From: Labia minor
Taxonomy: Eukaryota; Arthropoda; Insecta; Dermaptera; Spongiphoridae
DNA: 64,000 nucleotides
NCBI GenBank assembly: GCA_963082975.1
Contig: OY720344.1
Location: 79,658,053 to 79,722,052 of the forward strand
Direction: 5' to 3'
The notes beneath the pieces were generated by a model, which was given only the letters and a program-made list of their open reading frames with translations, searched no databases and had not been told where the DNA came from. The first letter of the stretch is position 1. Each line of letters opens with the position of its first letter. Below are positions 23,401 to 33,946 of this stretch, one piece after another. The translations under genes and the position numbers were made by a program.

Positions 23401-26400
23401 AGATTTTTACATATCTCCACGAATCATGCATTTTCTAAACAGAAAAAAGTATTTTTAGCATGATGTCTGTCCGTCCGTCTGTCCGTCCGTCCGTCCGTAT
23501 AGATGTGTACAGCCTGAACGGCTCAACCGATTTTGATGAAATTTGGTATATTTACTTAATGCATCAGTGGGATGAATTGATCAACATTTGGTGCAATTCC
23601 GGAAACCGGAAGTGGTAGTATTAGCGATCGACGATAGGAAGGAAAGGGTTATTTTCACACCAAAGGAGATTTTTTTATATATCACCACGAATCATGCACT
23701 TTGTATTGGTTTTATCCTCGAGAAAAATCATATTTATTAGTTTTTTCTTGATTTAAAATTATATGACGTCATCCAGCCATTCATGACGTCACAGTCTGGT
23801 CTTACATATATATTATAAATAAAATAAAATTAAAAATATTTATGTTATATCCATATCTGTTTTTTATTACATTAATAGATATATTAAAATTATTTGAAAT
23901 TGTTTCTGTAGCTGGAAATTAATTTATTTCAAACAGTCGGTCGGTTCGGACCTGGCCACAGGTCAACTTATTATTATTCTATTTGAATGATCATTTACAA
24001 TATACATATATATATATATATTTGTTCGTTTAGGTTTCCGTGTAAGTTTTTATTATTATGAAAAATTATTTCCGGGTTATTTTCACGTTTAATTGTGAAA
24101 TTTGTGTCTCGACGTTTCGGTGTCCATTTTAGCGCATTTTCAAGAGAGTATTTTTTTTTGTATTCTGGGTCGTAGTCTGTGTGATCAAGAGTCTTTGTTG
24201 GGATTTTGGGTTGAATGGGTGAAAGATTTTTGACTTTAGTTATTGGTTCCACGAACATTCGTTTTTCTCTACTAAAACTCTTTTGAAAATGACTCTTTTT
24301 AATATTTATATGAAAACCAACTAAATAAGACATTTTTTTCTGTCGTCACAATAATGAAAAATGTTTGTTTTTAGGTCCTTTGATTGGCTGAATATGTCAT
24401 TCATATTTTATAAACTAAGAATTTTTATATAAACATTTAAAAAAGTGGTCTATGGCGACCTGCAAAGGGTCTACGCCAACGAATAAAAAATTTTGGAGTC
24501 CATGAAATGAGAATGGGGGTCTACGATATTTACATTATTATATATATATAATATATATTATATATATATTTGCATTATATTATCTTATAATTCAATTCAA
24601 TATAGCTCTAAAAAAAAGATAAATTTTTTTATAAAAAATCAATTTCACGTTAAGTAGGGGGTCTACCCAAAATCGAAAAACATGGCAAGGGATCTACGAC
24701 ACAAAAAAGTTTGGGAACATACACCTATAATCTAGATCTACTGTAGTGCTAACTTCTGTTTCCCTTAAAAAAGGGTATAACATCTTAAATTATCACTAAT
24801 ATCAGGAAAGTTTTATCCACGTTGTTCTAGTTTTTATAAAAGGATTTAAGTCCAAATTTTCAAAAAAAAAGTCCTCTAAAGCACCTACTTATAATTTTTT
24901 TAATTTTAGATATAACTAACGATCTTTTATTGTAATTACTAGTAAAAATTAATAAATATAAAGCATGAACCAAATTGATCAATATCATCTAGAGAAAATT
25001 TCAAAAATGAACATTTATAAAATTGATAATTTAGGTGATTTGATCAACCCATCTTCTTGTTTAGACATGAAGAAAACCAATGGATCATCGATTATAGTAA
25101 TGCATAAACTATATAATATTCTCAATTTAATGTACTATACACCTTTCTAATATATTGTGTTCGGTCACAAAATCTAACCTTTATAGGGAATTCATTGGAA
25201 AGATAATCTCTTTAACTTTATAGCACCAGATTAGGTATGACAAAGTCATAACCTTATTTATCTATATTATATTACTAAAAGAGAAGTTACTTTATCTGAA
25301 TCCGTGAAATGATATCAGAGTGTATCTAACAATTTTCTTTTAGTGACGAACAGACATTTTCTCTTATGAGAACATTTGATGATGTAAGAAATAATAAGTT
25401 ATAAAAAGTCTAGCAAATACTGGAAATGTAAGATTTTATTATTATACATGATTTTCTAATGTTTTTTTTATAAATGCTTTATCAAAAAAAGACATTGAGA
25501 AGATTCAAATTGTTTATGCTAATTGTATATATATTCTGATTATCTTAATATGTGTATTTTTGAGGGTAATATGGAAATATGTTTAAAAAATACATTAAAT
25601 CGGATAAAAAGTAAGTTACTAAATTTTCTTCAGAATATTGAGGTGTCTTATTAGGAAACTAAAACAAAAATTATATTTTTTTATTATCTTTCTTAATAAT
25701 TTGCTTCGTTTTCAAATGGCGTGGAATATTCGATTTTGCATATTTATATAACAATATATAATTTATAGAAACATAATTCACCCAGTCAACGTGATCAAAA
25801 ATGGAAAACTACTTAAAATAAAAATTAGCGGCCTTCGATCAATAAAATCAAGATTAAGGTTGAGAATATCCGTTATTTCCGGATAATAAAACACCACTAC
25901 CACGCTTAGCCGGCAATCTACTTAACAGTCCCTTCAAAGTATGTTCAAAATCCGGTGGTTACTTTTACTTATTATTTATTATTCTCCTAATTCTTAATAC
26001 AAAGTAAATAAGCTATGAAGTTACCCCCACATTTGTAGACAAAAACCGACCGTCGATACACGGAATCGAACGCCGACTTGTGTAGAAAATTGCTATGCTA
26101 CACTCTCGGCTAGCTGCCTCCTTAACTCCTTAACTTAACAAAGGTTAAGTAAATAAATATATTATAATGATTAATTTATAAATAAGAAGAAAATTGTAGA
26201 ATTAAAAATAAGGAATAAATTATTTTAATTTTAATTTTCTACCAAAATTAAATATTTTGATTTTATCTTTAATTATTATTTCTTTAGATTTTTCTTTTAA
26301 TTAATAATATCAATATTACACATATTTATAAATGTAGAGGAGTGTTGAGTAAACTTTAATACTAGTATAATCGATATTCATTTTTCCTATTCACTATTCT

Positions 26401-26878
26401 GCGTTTTTTTAAGTCTTTATATTTATTAAGCTGCGTTATCGACTTTCGAACGGTTCGTTTTTTACCCATCCTTACTATATAGAATAATACTTTTGTTGTA
26501 ATTTATTTTAATTTTATAGTTTGTATGAATTAATCTACTAGTATATACAATAATAATAATCTTTATTTTCAAATCATAATACATTTTATATATTTATGTA
26601 TTTATATATTATATATTTTATTTGTTACAGAGGGGAAATCATTAGCATCCTCTCGAGATTGTAAATTCATAGAAACATCTTCAGGAATTCAGCATAACGT
26701 CGATGAATTATTGGTGGGGGTTTTAAAACAAATCCGATTGCGTTTGACTCGGGAGAAACAACGTCGACTACAAGGCAGCAAAACGAGTTTATCACTACAT
26801 CGTGCTCGGGAGATACTCAACAAAATGTGTAATGCAGATCCAAAAAGTCGTTCATGCGAGAATCTGCATGTTCTCTAG
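17472..26878 (+). CDS. RGK-family small GTPase (Rad/Gem/Kir/Rem-like), last two coding exons
   Basis: Exons are 17472-17664 and 26631-26878, joined by an 8966-bp GT-AG intron. Phase fits exactly: the last G of exon 1 plus AG gives Glu. The visible 146 residues contain the G4 guanine-specificity motif NKAD (51-54) and the G5 motif ETSS (79-82). A basic stretch at about 100-115 (RLRLTREKQRRLQGSK) fits the calmodulin-binding tail. The protein ends KSRSCENLHVL, the conserved C-terminal C.NL.VL motif of RGK proteins, with no CAAX lipidation box. RGK proteins bind the beta subunit of voltage-gated calcium channels, lower channel activity at the plasma membrane and affect the cytoskeleton. That role is family knowledge, not shown here. 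The N-terminal part (P-loop, switch regions) lies upstream. Stop is TAG at 26876-26878. Confidence 0.88.
17851..18011. repeat. Imperfect palindromic MITE in the RGK intron
   Basis: The arms are about 50 bp. The left arm (17851-17900) ends GATAAGAAATAAAAATCACT, and the right arm (about 17965-18011) carries its exact reverse complement, then diverges to about 75% match toward the outer ends (CCAGAAATC against GAAATTTCC-like). The spacer is about 60 bp. No clear target duplication. Confidence 0.6.
18012..19458. other. AT-rich intron sequence, nothing recognised
   Basis: Intron of the RGK gene. A (TA)n tract lies at about 19112-19132. No exon-like or RNA-like signal can be supported. Confidence 0.5.
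19467..19775. mobile_element. hAT MITE, 309 bp, with 7/8 target duplication
   Basis: The ends are CAGCGGTTGGGGAAC and GTTCCCCGACCGCTG, inverted repeats with one mismatch. The flanks CAACAATA (19459-19466) and CAATAATA (19776-19783) match at 7 of 8 positions, as for a hAT target duplication. Subterminal GGGGTAA motifs recur inside. It encodes nothing: the + open frame across it starts outside the element and has no family signature. A run of 13 G lies at 19643-19655. Confidence 0.8.
19643..19655 (+). repeat. G13 homopolymer
   Basis: Thirteen consecutive G inside the hAT MITE, striking in a genome this AT-rich. It is prone to slippage and sequencing error. Confidence 0.9.
20600..22378 (-). mobile_element. 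hAT transposon (GTF2IRD2/ZBED-like transposase), decayed
   Basis: The 5' end is at 22378 on the - strand, where the sequence starts CAGGTATGCCCAACCCATTT and continues into TTTTGCGGCCC, a terminus typical of hAT elements of this group. The coding region follows on the same strand. The left (3') boundary is uncertain. Near 20660 there is CTCGGGCGACACTTATCTT, which resembles the subterminal sequence of the hAT at 713 (CACCGGGCGGCACTTATCTT). The element therefore probably ends near 20600, or overlaps another hAT. It lies in the RGK intron. Confidence 0.6.
21440..22010 (-). pseudogene. hAT transposase remnant, N-terminal part
   Basis: The - strand readings in order are CRHTITILKLYKLKRHYEQK, ERKAKLQSLINNLTSQQNIF, HKQTTQSNNIVSASF, then SYYSLTLDEM-type NYYSLTLDEMSDINDTAQLA, then IFIRSVDSQMNITEEIVELV. 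These match the BED-type zinc-finger region and the start of the RNase H-like domain (the LALDES.D..DTAQL.IFIR signature) of hAT transposases related to GTF2IRD2/FAM200/ZBED proteins. Frameshifts separate the blocks. The C-terminal part may continue to about 20860 but is too degraded to call. Confidence 0.75.
22379..23346. other. Intron sequence between elements
   Basis: A moderately GC-rich piece at 22379-22470 directly flanks the hAT end. The rest is AT-rich. No feature recognised. Confidence 0.4.
23347..23972 (+). mobile_element. Helentron-like repeat, family 2 copy B
   Basis: This is nearly collinear with 12962-13599: the same ACCGACCGACGAT start, GTCC/GTCT microsatellite, GATGAAATTTGGTA core and 3' hairpin GACCTG-GCCA-CAGGTC (23949-23964). 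It differs by a shorter microsatellite, a small deletion near 23660 (about 14 bp including the TTTCACATAA motif) and point changes. Two such similar copies in one window indicate a recently amplified family. It sits in the RGK intron in the + orientation. Confidence 0.65.
24060..24335 (-). repeat. Dispersed repeat related to 443-650, with an open frame
   Basis: Positions 24063-24190 share TTATTTCCGGGTTATTTTC, ATTGTGA.ATTTG.GTCTC and ATTCTGGGTC blocks with the fold-back repeat at 443-650. Here the right inverted arm is absent. The - strand is open over 23995-24333 and gives coding-like text (PKIPTKTLDHTDYDPEYKKK, then ALKWTPKRRDTNFTIKRENN). This hints that the repeat family derives from the end of a protein-coding element. 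I cannot name the protein. Confidence 0.45.
24430..24745. mobile_element. Decayed hAT-like MITE with repeated GGTCTACG motifs
   Basis: GGTCTA(C) motifs recur (near 24448, 24469, 24520, 24661, 24699). The right side ends AAAAAGTTTGGGAACATAC, which as reverse complement approximates the GTGTTCCCAAACTTTTT start common in hAT non-autonomous elements. No clean left end or target duplication, so the boundaries are approximate. Confidence 0.4.
24746..25839. other. AT-rich intron sequence, nothing recognised
   Basis: The only open frame (24965-25150) has no family similarity that I recognise and no splice signals that would join it to the RGK exons. Confidence 0.5.
25840..26130 (-). repeat. tRNA-derived SINE
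   Basis: On the - strand the head (about 26125 to 26045) carries an A-box-like TAGCCGAGAGTG and a B box GTTCGATTCC spaced as in tRNA-derived promoters, but the cloverleaf arms do not pair properly. It is therefore a SINE head rather than a tRNA gene. The body runs on toward 25840 through a GC-richer part (GATTGCCGGCTAAGCGTGG). It ends just upstream of the last RGK exon. Confidence 0.55.
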
Positions 26879-28052
26879 AAGTTCTCTAGATATTCATTAC
26901 ATCAAGAAATAATAATACACTTAAGAACAAAATAAGAAAATGATTTATGTATTAAATTAGAGCCGAATCTATTGTTAATATATAATATATAATATATAAA
27001 AAACACTTTAATTTTAAATGTAAAGATATATAATGATCTTATCATTATATTCATAATATCAAATCCAGAGTACTCTGAAAATTAAAAGTACCAACTTTTA
27101 CAAAATTCAAATAAATATAATATATAATTTAATACAGTTGTAATTATAATAATATTAATAATATTTATCAAATATAGTTTTTCACATATATGTGAATGTA
27201 TATATATAAAACATATATTAAAAAAAAGGTTTATCCCTAATATCAAATTAATTTATTTAATCAACTCCTAAAATAAGATTCGGCTCTCTTCTACACAAAA
27301 GTAAAAGTAAGTAATTAAAAAATACAAAAAACAAAAAATAGCAAAAGAAAATATTAAAAAACAAAGTAACAATAAAACTACTTCCAAATATATAATATCA
27401 AAAAGACATCTTTTTTCATAGAATTTCATGACATTTGAACATTCATTAATAGAAAATAATAATAATAATAATAATGTCCAAGGATAAAGAATTTCTAGTA
27501 AATTATTTAATTATTTTTATTATAGAATTCAGAAAAATAAAAATAAATTGAAATTAGATTTAAATCAATTAATGCCTTAAGACTATTATAAACGTTATAC
27601 TATCGAGGTCGGATTTACATTACAAATATACATATTTTAAAATGAAACTTTTTTTATTAGATATTAAAATTCCTAAATATGTTTTTCAATCTCACCATAT
27701 ATATATAATTATTAATTAATTTTTTTATTTTGAATGTTTATTTCATAATCAATTTTATAGCATTTATTGTTTATTTATTTATTATTTTAGTCTTCCAAAA
27801 TATTAAGGTTTATTCGTTTTTATATTGATTAACATAAATCTCTATAATATGACAATAAATCCTTAAATAAATGACTTTATCAATTTTTTATTTATTTTTG
27901 TTCTTAAAAGTATTTTAAGTTATTTTAATTTGTGTCATAACAGTTCTCATATTTATTTTATTTTATTTTTTTATAACTTGATATATAAATATATTGAAAT
28001 TTTAAATATATAAATAATAATTATTAAGTTATTCTTAAAAATTTAAGTGATT
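26879..28052 (+). other. 3' flank/UTR of the RGK gene, AT-rich
   Basis: It follows the TAG of the RGK gene. Several AATAAA hexamers occur, so the polyadenylation site cannot be chosen. A short (AAT)n is present at about 27455-27475. Nothing else seen. Confidence 0.4.
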
Positions 28053-28053
28053 C

Positions 28054-28225
28054 AGTGGTGTAGCCATGAGGTGGGGCAAGTGGAACTATCATACCCTGGA
28101 ACCTGGATGAGAGGGACGCCATTTAACCCAGTGATTCCCAAAGTAGGCGCTACCGCCCCCTCGTGGTGCTGCAGCGATCCAAGGGGGCAGTGATGGCCAC
28201 AGGTGCATTTAGGGAATATTACTTG
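28054..28225 (+). mobile_element. Two adjacent hAT termini
   Basis: CAGTGGTGTAGCCATGAGG at 28054 and CAGTGATTCCCAAAGTAGGC at 28131 are both typical hAT 5' ends. The second continues into GCTACCGCCCCCTCGTGG and GATCCAAGGGGGCAGTGATG, a terminal region common to ZBED5/Charlie-like hAT elements. The partner ends were not found, so these are solo or nested ends. Confidence 0.6.
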
Positions 28226-29510
28226 TATATTACTTTTCTATTCTGAGTTCAATAAATAGATACGTAATTTCAATATTTCTAATTTACACCTTTATTTATA
28301 ATATTTTGCGATTAGCTACATTTATCTTTCTGTTTAAAAAATGAATAATATAATTTTCGAAAATGATCCAAAATATATTTAAGACAAAATAAAACAAAAT
28401 ATCCTTCTTAAACCTTAAAAATTTAATTAATTATGAATCTAGTTATAAATATAAATAATAAGATCTGTGATATAAATCCGAGTAGTAAATTTTTCTTCTA
28501 TTAAAACAAATAAACATAGATTAAATTTTGACTCTATTGAATATTATTATAGTTCAAAAATTTCTTAAACATTATTATATTGAGATTAAAATATTTTATT
28601 TTATAAACTAATAACTATTAATTTTAGGTAATAGTTTAGTATATTTATAAGTATGTATATCAATTAGAAATTGATTCATATTCTTAATAGTTTAATAATT
28701 ATGAATAGGTTAAATGATAGCTAATTTGATTTTTTATATTATCCTATATTTATAGAAATATATTCGATTTATTTCCAATCTCCATTTCTTTCTGCCATTT
28801 ATAAAAATGGACCCTTGACTATGCATTTCAAATAACATAAGGACATAGTATGAAAAATTATTATTAGTAAACTAGGACAATAAATTTTTAAAAATATTAA
28901 AAATTAAAAAATGCAAAGATTCTTACACAAAAAGTCACATATCAAGATGGCCTAAAAAAATGGTCTAATTGTTAATTATAAAAAAATAAGAGATTCAAAT
29001 CTCTATATAGCGATTTTTAATTTTACAATGCTTAACTGTAAAGTAACTTCGTTTTTATTATTTTTCAAAATTACTTTAATCAAGTGATATAAATGTAAAT
29101 ATTTAAAGAAGTTGGTCCATCCAGCTCCTGTGATCTTAAATAGGTCAGATATGTAATATTAGTGTATTTATAAAATAAGAAATTCATGTCACAGATACGA
29201 TTAATATTAAAAGAATATATTAAAATTATTTAAAATATAAATATATTAGAGTATTATTGTTCTTTTTTGATTATTTGTTTATTAATGATTATTAATTTTG
29301 ATTATTAATTTATATTTGAATTATTAATTTCATTGATTTTAAAAATCCAGTCGGATATGGCCGCTCAAATGATCTATAATGATTATGATTCTTTCAAAAA
29401 AGTGATATAATTCAAATATATATATAAATATAATATTAATAATAATTAGTTAAATCAAAATAATAAATCCCAAAGATCAAAAATATAAATTCTATTGAAA
29501 TTTTTATTTT
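28226..29510. other. AT desert
   Basis: Very AT-rich. A T-arm-like AGAGATTCAAATCTCT at about 28988-29005 may be a trace of a tRNA-derived SINE. No gene seen. Confidence 0.4.
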
Positions 29511-29640
29511 AATATTGTTGGCATTTGGGATCTATGATCAATTTAGTTAGCCAGTTTTATAAAATTAATTTAAATTTTAAATCTAACAAAAATGAACATT
29601 TTGAGGCTCGGACTATAACCACTAATTGTAAGTAACCAAT
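29511..29640 (-). repeat. Degenerate SINE related to 43031-43185
   Basis: It shares the order ATATTGTTG.CATTTG..ATCTA, ATTTAGT.AGCC and an A/T-rich linker, then GAGG/GACTATAACCAC-like sequence, with the copy at 43031-43185. That copy keeps a clear tRNA-like T arm. Confidence 0.4.
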
Positions 29641-31885
29641 CTGGTATTTTAAATTAATAGAATAGAACTTTATAAGAAATTTTTTCTAGCTTTTAACTCA
29701 AATATTTAAATAAGGAAAATATCAATTTTTTACGTTGGAGAAAAATATAATTTTGCTAATTGTTAAATAAAAAAAATGTTTATTTTTCTTTTTAATGTTT
29801 AATTTTAGGTTTAAAAAATTTAAAAATCACTATTTACTTTTTTTATTTTTTTCATATTATTTTCAAATCCAAACGACATCAATTGTTTTTTCAGTTTAAT
29901 TCATGTATTGACATAATATGTTATTTGATTTTTAATTTGAATAACCAACAAACTAAATTTACTATTTTATCAGGGAAAAAAAATTGAAAAATCAAATATA
30001 TATTAATTATTAATTATAATAAAAAATTTATTCATTTAAATATGTTTGTATTTTTTATTAAAAACAAATATTTAAATGTTTTTTAACTATTTATATAAAT
30101 TTCACATCGTCTTTATTTCTTATTAATTAAAACTTAATGTAAATGATTTTTTCCTTGAATTATTCAATTGTATTTATATATTTAGTTTAAATCATTTATT
30201 ATATTACAAAAAATATATTTTTTAATAAAAACAAAAAATAAAAATAAAAATAAAAATAAATTTAAAAGGTAAAAAAATTAAAATATTGTGATAAATTTTT
30301 GCAATTAGATACGTATTATTGTAGAAAAGTAATTAAATAATATATTAAGTACTTAATATTTATACTTTATTTTAAATCTTCCAAAATATTGTAAGTGATA
30401 TGACATTATTTATCTATTAATATAATCCTAATAATTATATTATTCTAACTTAATAGCTATGATAAATCTTTATTCAATTGGAAGTTGAATATCCAGAAAA
30501 TATTGAATAAAATATTTTTAAACAAGCAAATAGCTCACTCAAGGAATTAAATGTTGTGTCAATTTTCTTTATAGAAAATAAATATACAACTTATATAATA
30601 TAAAAATAAATCTATTATATATCACAGTGAAAACAAGGACAAAAAAATAATTATTTCATTTAGGTGTGTATATACATTATATTTTAAATTTAGAGAATTT
30701 CTGAACTTTATTTTTCTTTTTTCTTTTGGTACTTGTTACTACATGTTGAACGTGTCGTCAAAGACTTTAAATTTGTTAGAATTATTAGTTCAATTAAGCG
30801 CCATTTTGTTCGAAAACTTTTGTTCATTTTGTAGAAATGTTTTTAGTTCTGTGATTGGATAGGAATTGATAGGAATAGTAGTGTATGTGCAATTTAACAT
30901 CAATTTATATATCTCTATATATTTAAATTATCAATAATAATAAAAATCGATGAAAGACATTTTTGCTGAATTTCAGAATCAAAAGTTAATACTATAATAC
31001 TTCCGAATGAATTGAAAGTATGATATTATTTTATTTTATCTAATTAATTAAATATCATCGGGTCAAGAATTTCTCAATTATTTTCGATATCATTATCAAA
31101 ATCAAACGCACATTCATAAAACATAATCTTCAAAACATTTTGGACCATTTAAGGTAAAAAATATCAAAATCTCAATATTTTTATCATGATTCAAGCACGT
31201 CGAAATTAATATCGAAAATCATTGCTTTTTTAGAATTATACATTAAATTTCCTGAATTCTAAAAATGTAGCTTTTTAAATTGAAATTCTTCATTGTAATG
31301 AAGAAATATGTGTAGGTATATAAAGAATTTTAGTTAAAAAAGTATATAGGTAATTATAAATAATGAAATATATATATATATAATTATTAATTATTAATTT
31401 TATATAAAGTATAATAAATAATGAATTTTAAAATGATATTTAATCAAGTTGCATGCTACTGCCTTAAGACATACCTAATACATGAGATATAAATATAAAA
31501 ATATCAAAGTTTATCAACATAGTTTTTATAAATATAAAAATTATCAAACTGAATTAATTTAAATTTACAATAATATATCAATTAAGAGATTTCTTTATTT
31601 ATTGTAATTTTGTAGATATTCTTAATTATTTAATTTTTTTTTAATTTTAGTTAAATTTAAATATATTATAAAATATTATTTATTTCTTTAGAGTCTTAGG
31701 ATGATATTTACAGCATACGTTGTGAAAGTAGAAAATAGCGTTTCCGTCTTTATTACAAAAAGTGTTTTTTCTAACTATAAATGAAATTTCTTACTAACAC
31801 ATATAAATAAACTACAAGTGATTAACAAGTGTCTTTCGACCCCTTTATCGTTCGGCGCTTTTAACGTTCGGAATCTTTATTATAG
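29641..31885. other. AT desert
   Basis: Long AT-rich DNA with homopolymers and short tandem tracts. One possible splice acceptor before a 30-codon open stretch (31693-31785) is too weak to call. Confidence 0.4.
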
Positions 31886-31928
31886 ACAGAGCTTGGCACA
31901 GCATCCACCACCGATGCTAAGCATCTGT
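31886..31928 (+). other. Strong GC-rich hairpin in AT desert
   Basis: The arms ACAGA/TCTGT, GCTT/AAGC and GCATC/GATGC stack into a 14-bp stem with a CACCACC loop and a GGCACA bulge. The local G/C content and the near-palindromic design are striking against the surrounding AT desert. It could be a structured RNA, a mobile-element end or chance. I know no family with this hairpin. Confidence 0.35.
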
Positions 31929-33875
31929 TAATTTATATTATATTGCTCGAATACAATAATTATATGCAAATATAAAACAAAAAAAAAATGAGAACTGTTT
32001 TGAATTAAATTTATTATTAATGTCATAGTTTCTTTTCTTTTTAATTTATTATATACTACTATAAAATAAAACAGCCCATAAACCTATATAGTATAAAGAT
32101 TGAAAAACATAATAAGGAATTCGACCTAAAATGAAGAAATTAAGAACTTCCATATAATGATATTTATTAAAAAAAAATTAATAATAATAATTACAAAACA
32201 AACTATAAATAGTAAATATATGAAGATTTAGTGTATTGTAATATATAAGAATAATTAGAAAAGGGATCATGGAATTCAAATCGTTTAGGTTGGTTGTATA
32301 CCAGTGATAGAATTCCGGTTTTTTTTGTCTCCTTCAATTCGAAGTACAGTTGGTGTGCCATGAGTGCCGATTTGGTTGCCTAGCAACCTACTGGCTATTT
32401 TCATTCGATATGCACAGATTTATATAGTATTTATATAGAATAGTAATATATTGAGAAATATCTTCTTAATCAATTGGCCAATTAATATATTATTATATAT
32501 ATATATGTATATGCATATATATATTAGATATTAATATTATATATTAATGATCTATTTCCTTAAATTAATTTTAATGAGGAGGGGTTTATGATCATTCGAT
32601 TCGATCTCTTCTAAGACTGTTTATTAGGTTGATAGCTACCCTCTAGCATAATATTATTAATTCATCACTACGAAAATGACAAAAAGATCAGTCCGAAGAA
32701 TGCTACATAAATTTAGCGTATTATTCCCCCTCCCCTTAATCCGATTAGTATAATATTATTTTATATGTAATATTTTCGAAATAATTTTTGTTCATTTATT
32801 TAATATATTACTAAAACCAAAACAAAAAATTTAATTATTAATTATTTTTATTTTCTATTTAAAATTTAAAATTATTACATTTTAATTAATTACAAATCAC
32901 AATAGCTTATAATTATATGTAAATGTTCGAGAATTTCTATATTACTATAATAAATATAGACATAAATCATTGATATCATATTTATCTTTAGAAGATCATA
33001 TATTAGTTATAAAATTTGTTTTCCTACTTATATATATACTTATATATATATATATATAATATTGGAGCATTTTATTGAAATTGTCACAACAAGCGGGTCT
33101 AATTGAAATATAAATATATGTTGGATGTATTGTATAATATGTATTTGCCTTGAAATGTGAAATATGAAAATTTATATTTAGGTGTAAATATTTCATAAAG
33201 ATAAAGTTCATAAATAATTAAGAGAAAGATGAGTCAAAAAATAAAAATTAAATTAAGTAAATATAAGTGATTGAAATAATAAATTCATTGATGAATGTGT
33301 GCTTATGAAATCTTATTTTCATTATAAAATTTCAATATAATAAATAATACTATAATTATTTATTTTATCCAAATTTTATTATTTTTTTAATTGTTTTATT
33401 CTTAAATTTTTAAAGCTTTTTCTTTAATTTTAATTTATTATTTTTTTTAAATGTGTGCCCAAAAAGTTAGTTTATTTATTTTAATAATTTTTTTTAAAAT
33501 ATTTCTTATAAATTTATTTTATCAAATAATATTTTTATTATTATTAGTATACATTTTTAAAAGCACAAATGAATATATATTATATATACACATTATAATT
33601 TATTATTATTATTATTATTATGTTTAATATAAAAATCTATTTTCAAAAAACAATGTTAAAAACAAAGAATGATTTTATTAAATCTAAATTGTTATTATTT
33701 ATTTTTGATTTATATAAATAGACTGACAATTAAATTACATAAATAATGGTTCTATAGTGAGCTAGTTTTAGTATTTTTAAAAACACATTAACTTTTTTTA
33801 CATCAAACTAAAGATGTTCTATGTGGCTTCTGTTGGTTTTTCCTCTTTGGTAGTGCATTTCTTTTTCCACAAACT
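31929..33875. other. AT desert, possible hAT-like end at 32300
   Basis: CAGTGATAGAATTCCGG at about 32301 has the look of a hAT terminus and is followed by a GC-richer 100 bp, but no partner end was found. The remainder is featureless. A weak exon-like segment at 33881-33946 (after ACTTGCAG, before GTAAGTT, open in one frame) is noted under rejected items. Confidence 0.3.
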
Positions 33876-33946
33876 TGCAGGTGAAACTTGCTCATCAGCG
33901 GTTTGTGATTTAAATCTGCAAAAAACCTTCTTATACCTTTTTGAAT

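Noticed and set aside
26045-26125. tRNA gene on the - strand
   Set aside because: A- and B-box-like motifs exist but acceptor, D and T stems do not pair; a SINE head is the better reading.
33881-33946. 66-nt exon-like segment between ACTTGCAG and GTAAGTT
   Set aside because: Only one of three frames is open, the pyrimidine tract is weak, and no neighbour supports it; kept below the reporting threshold.
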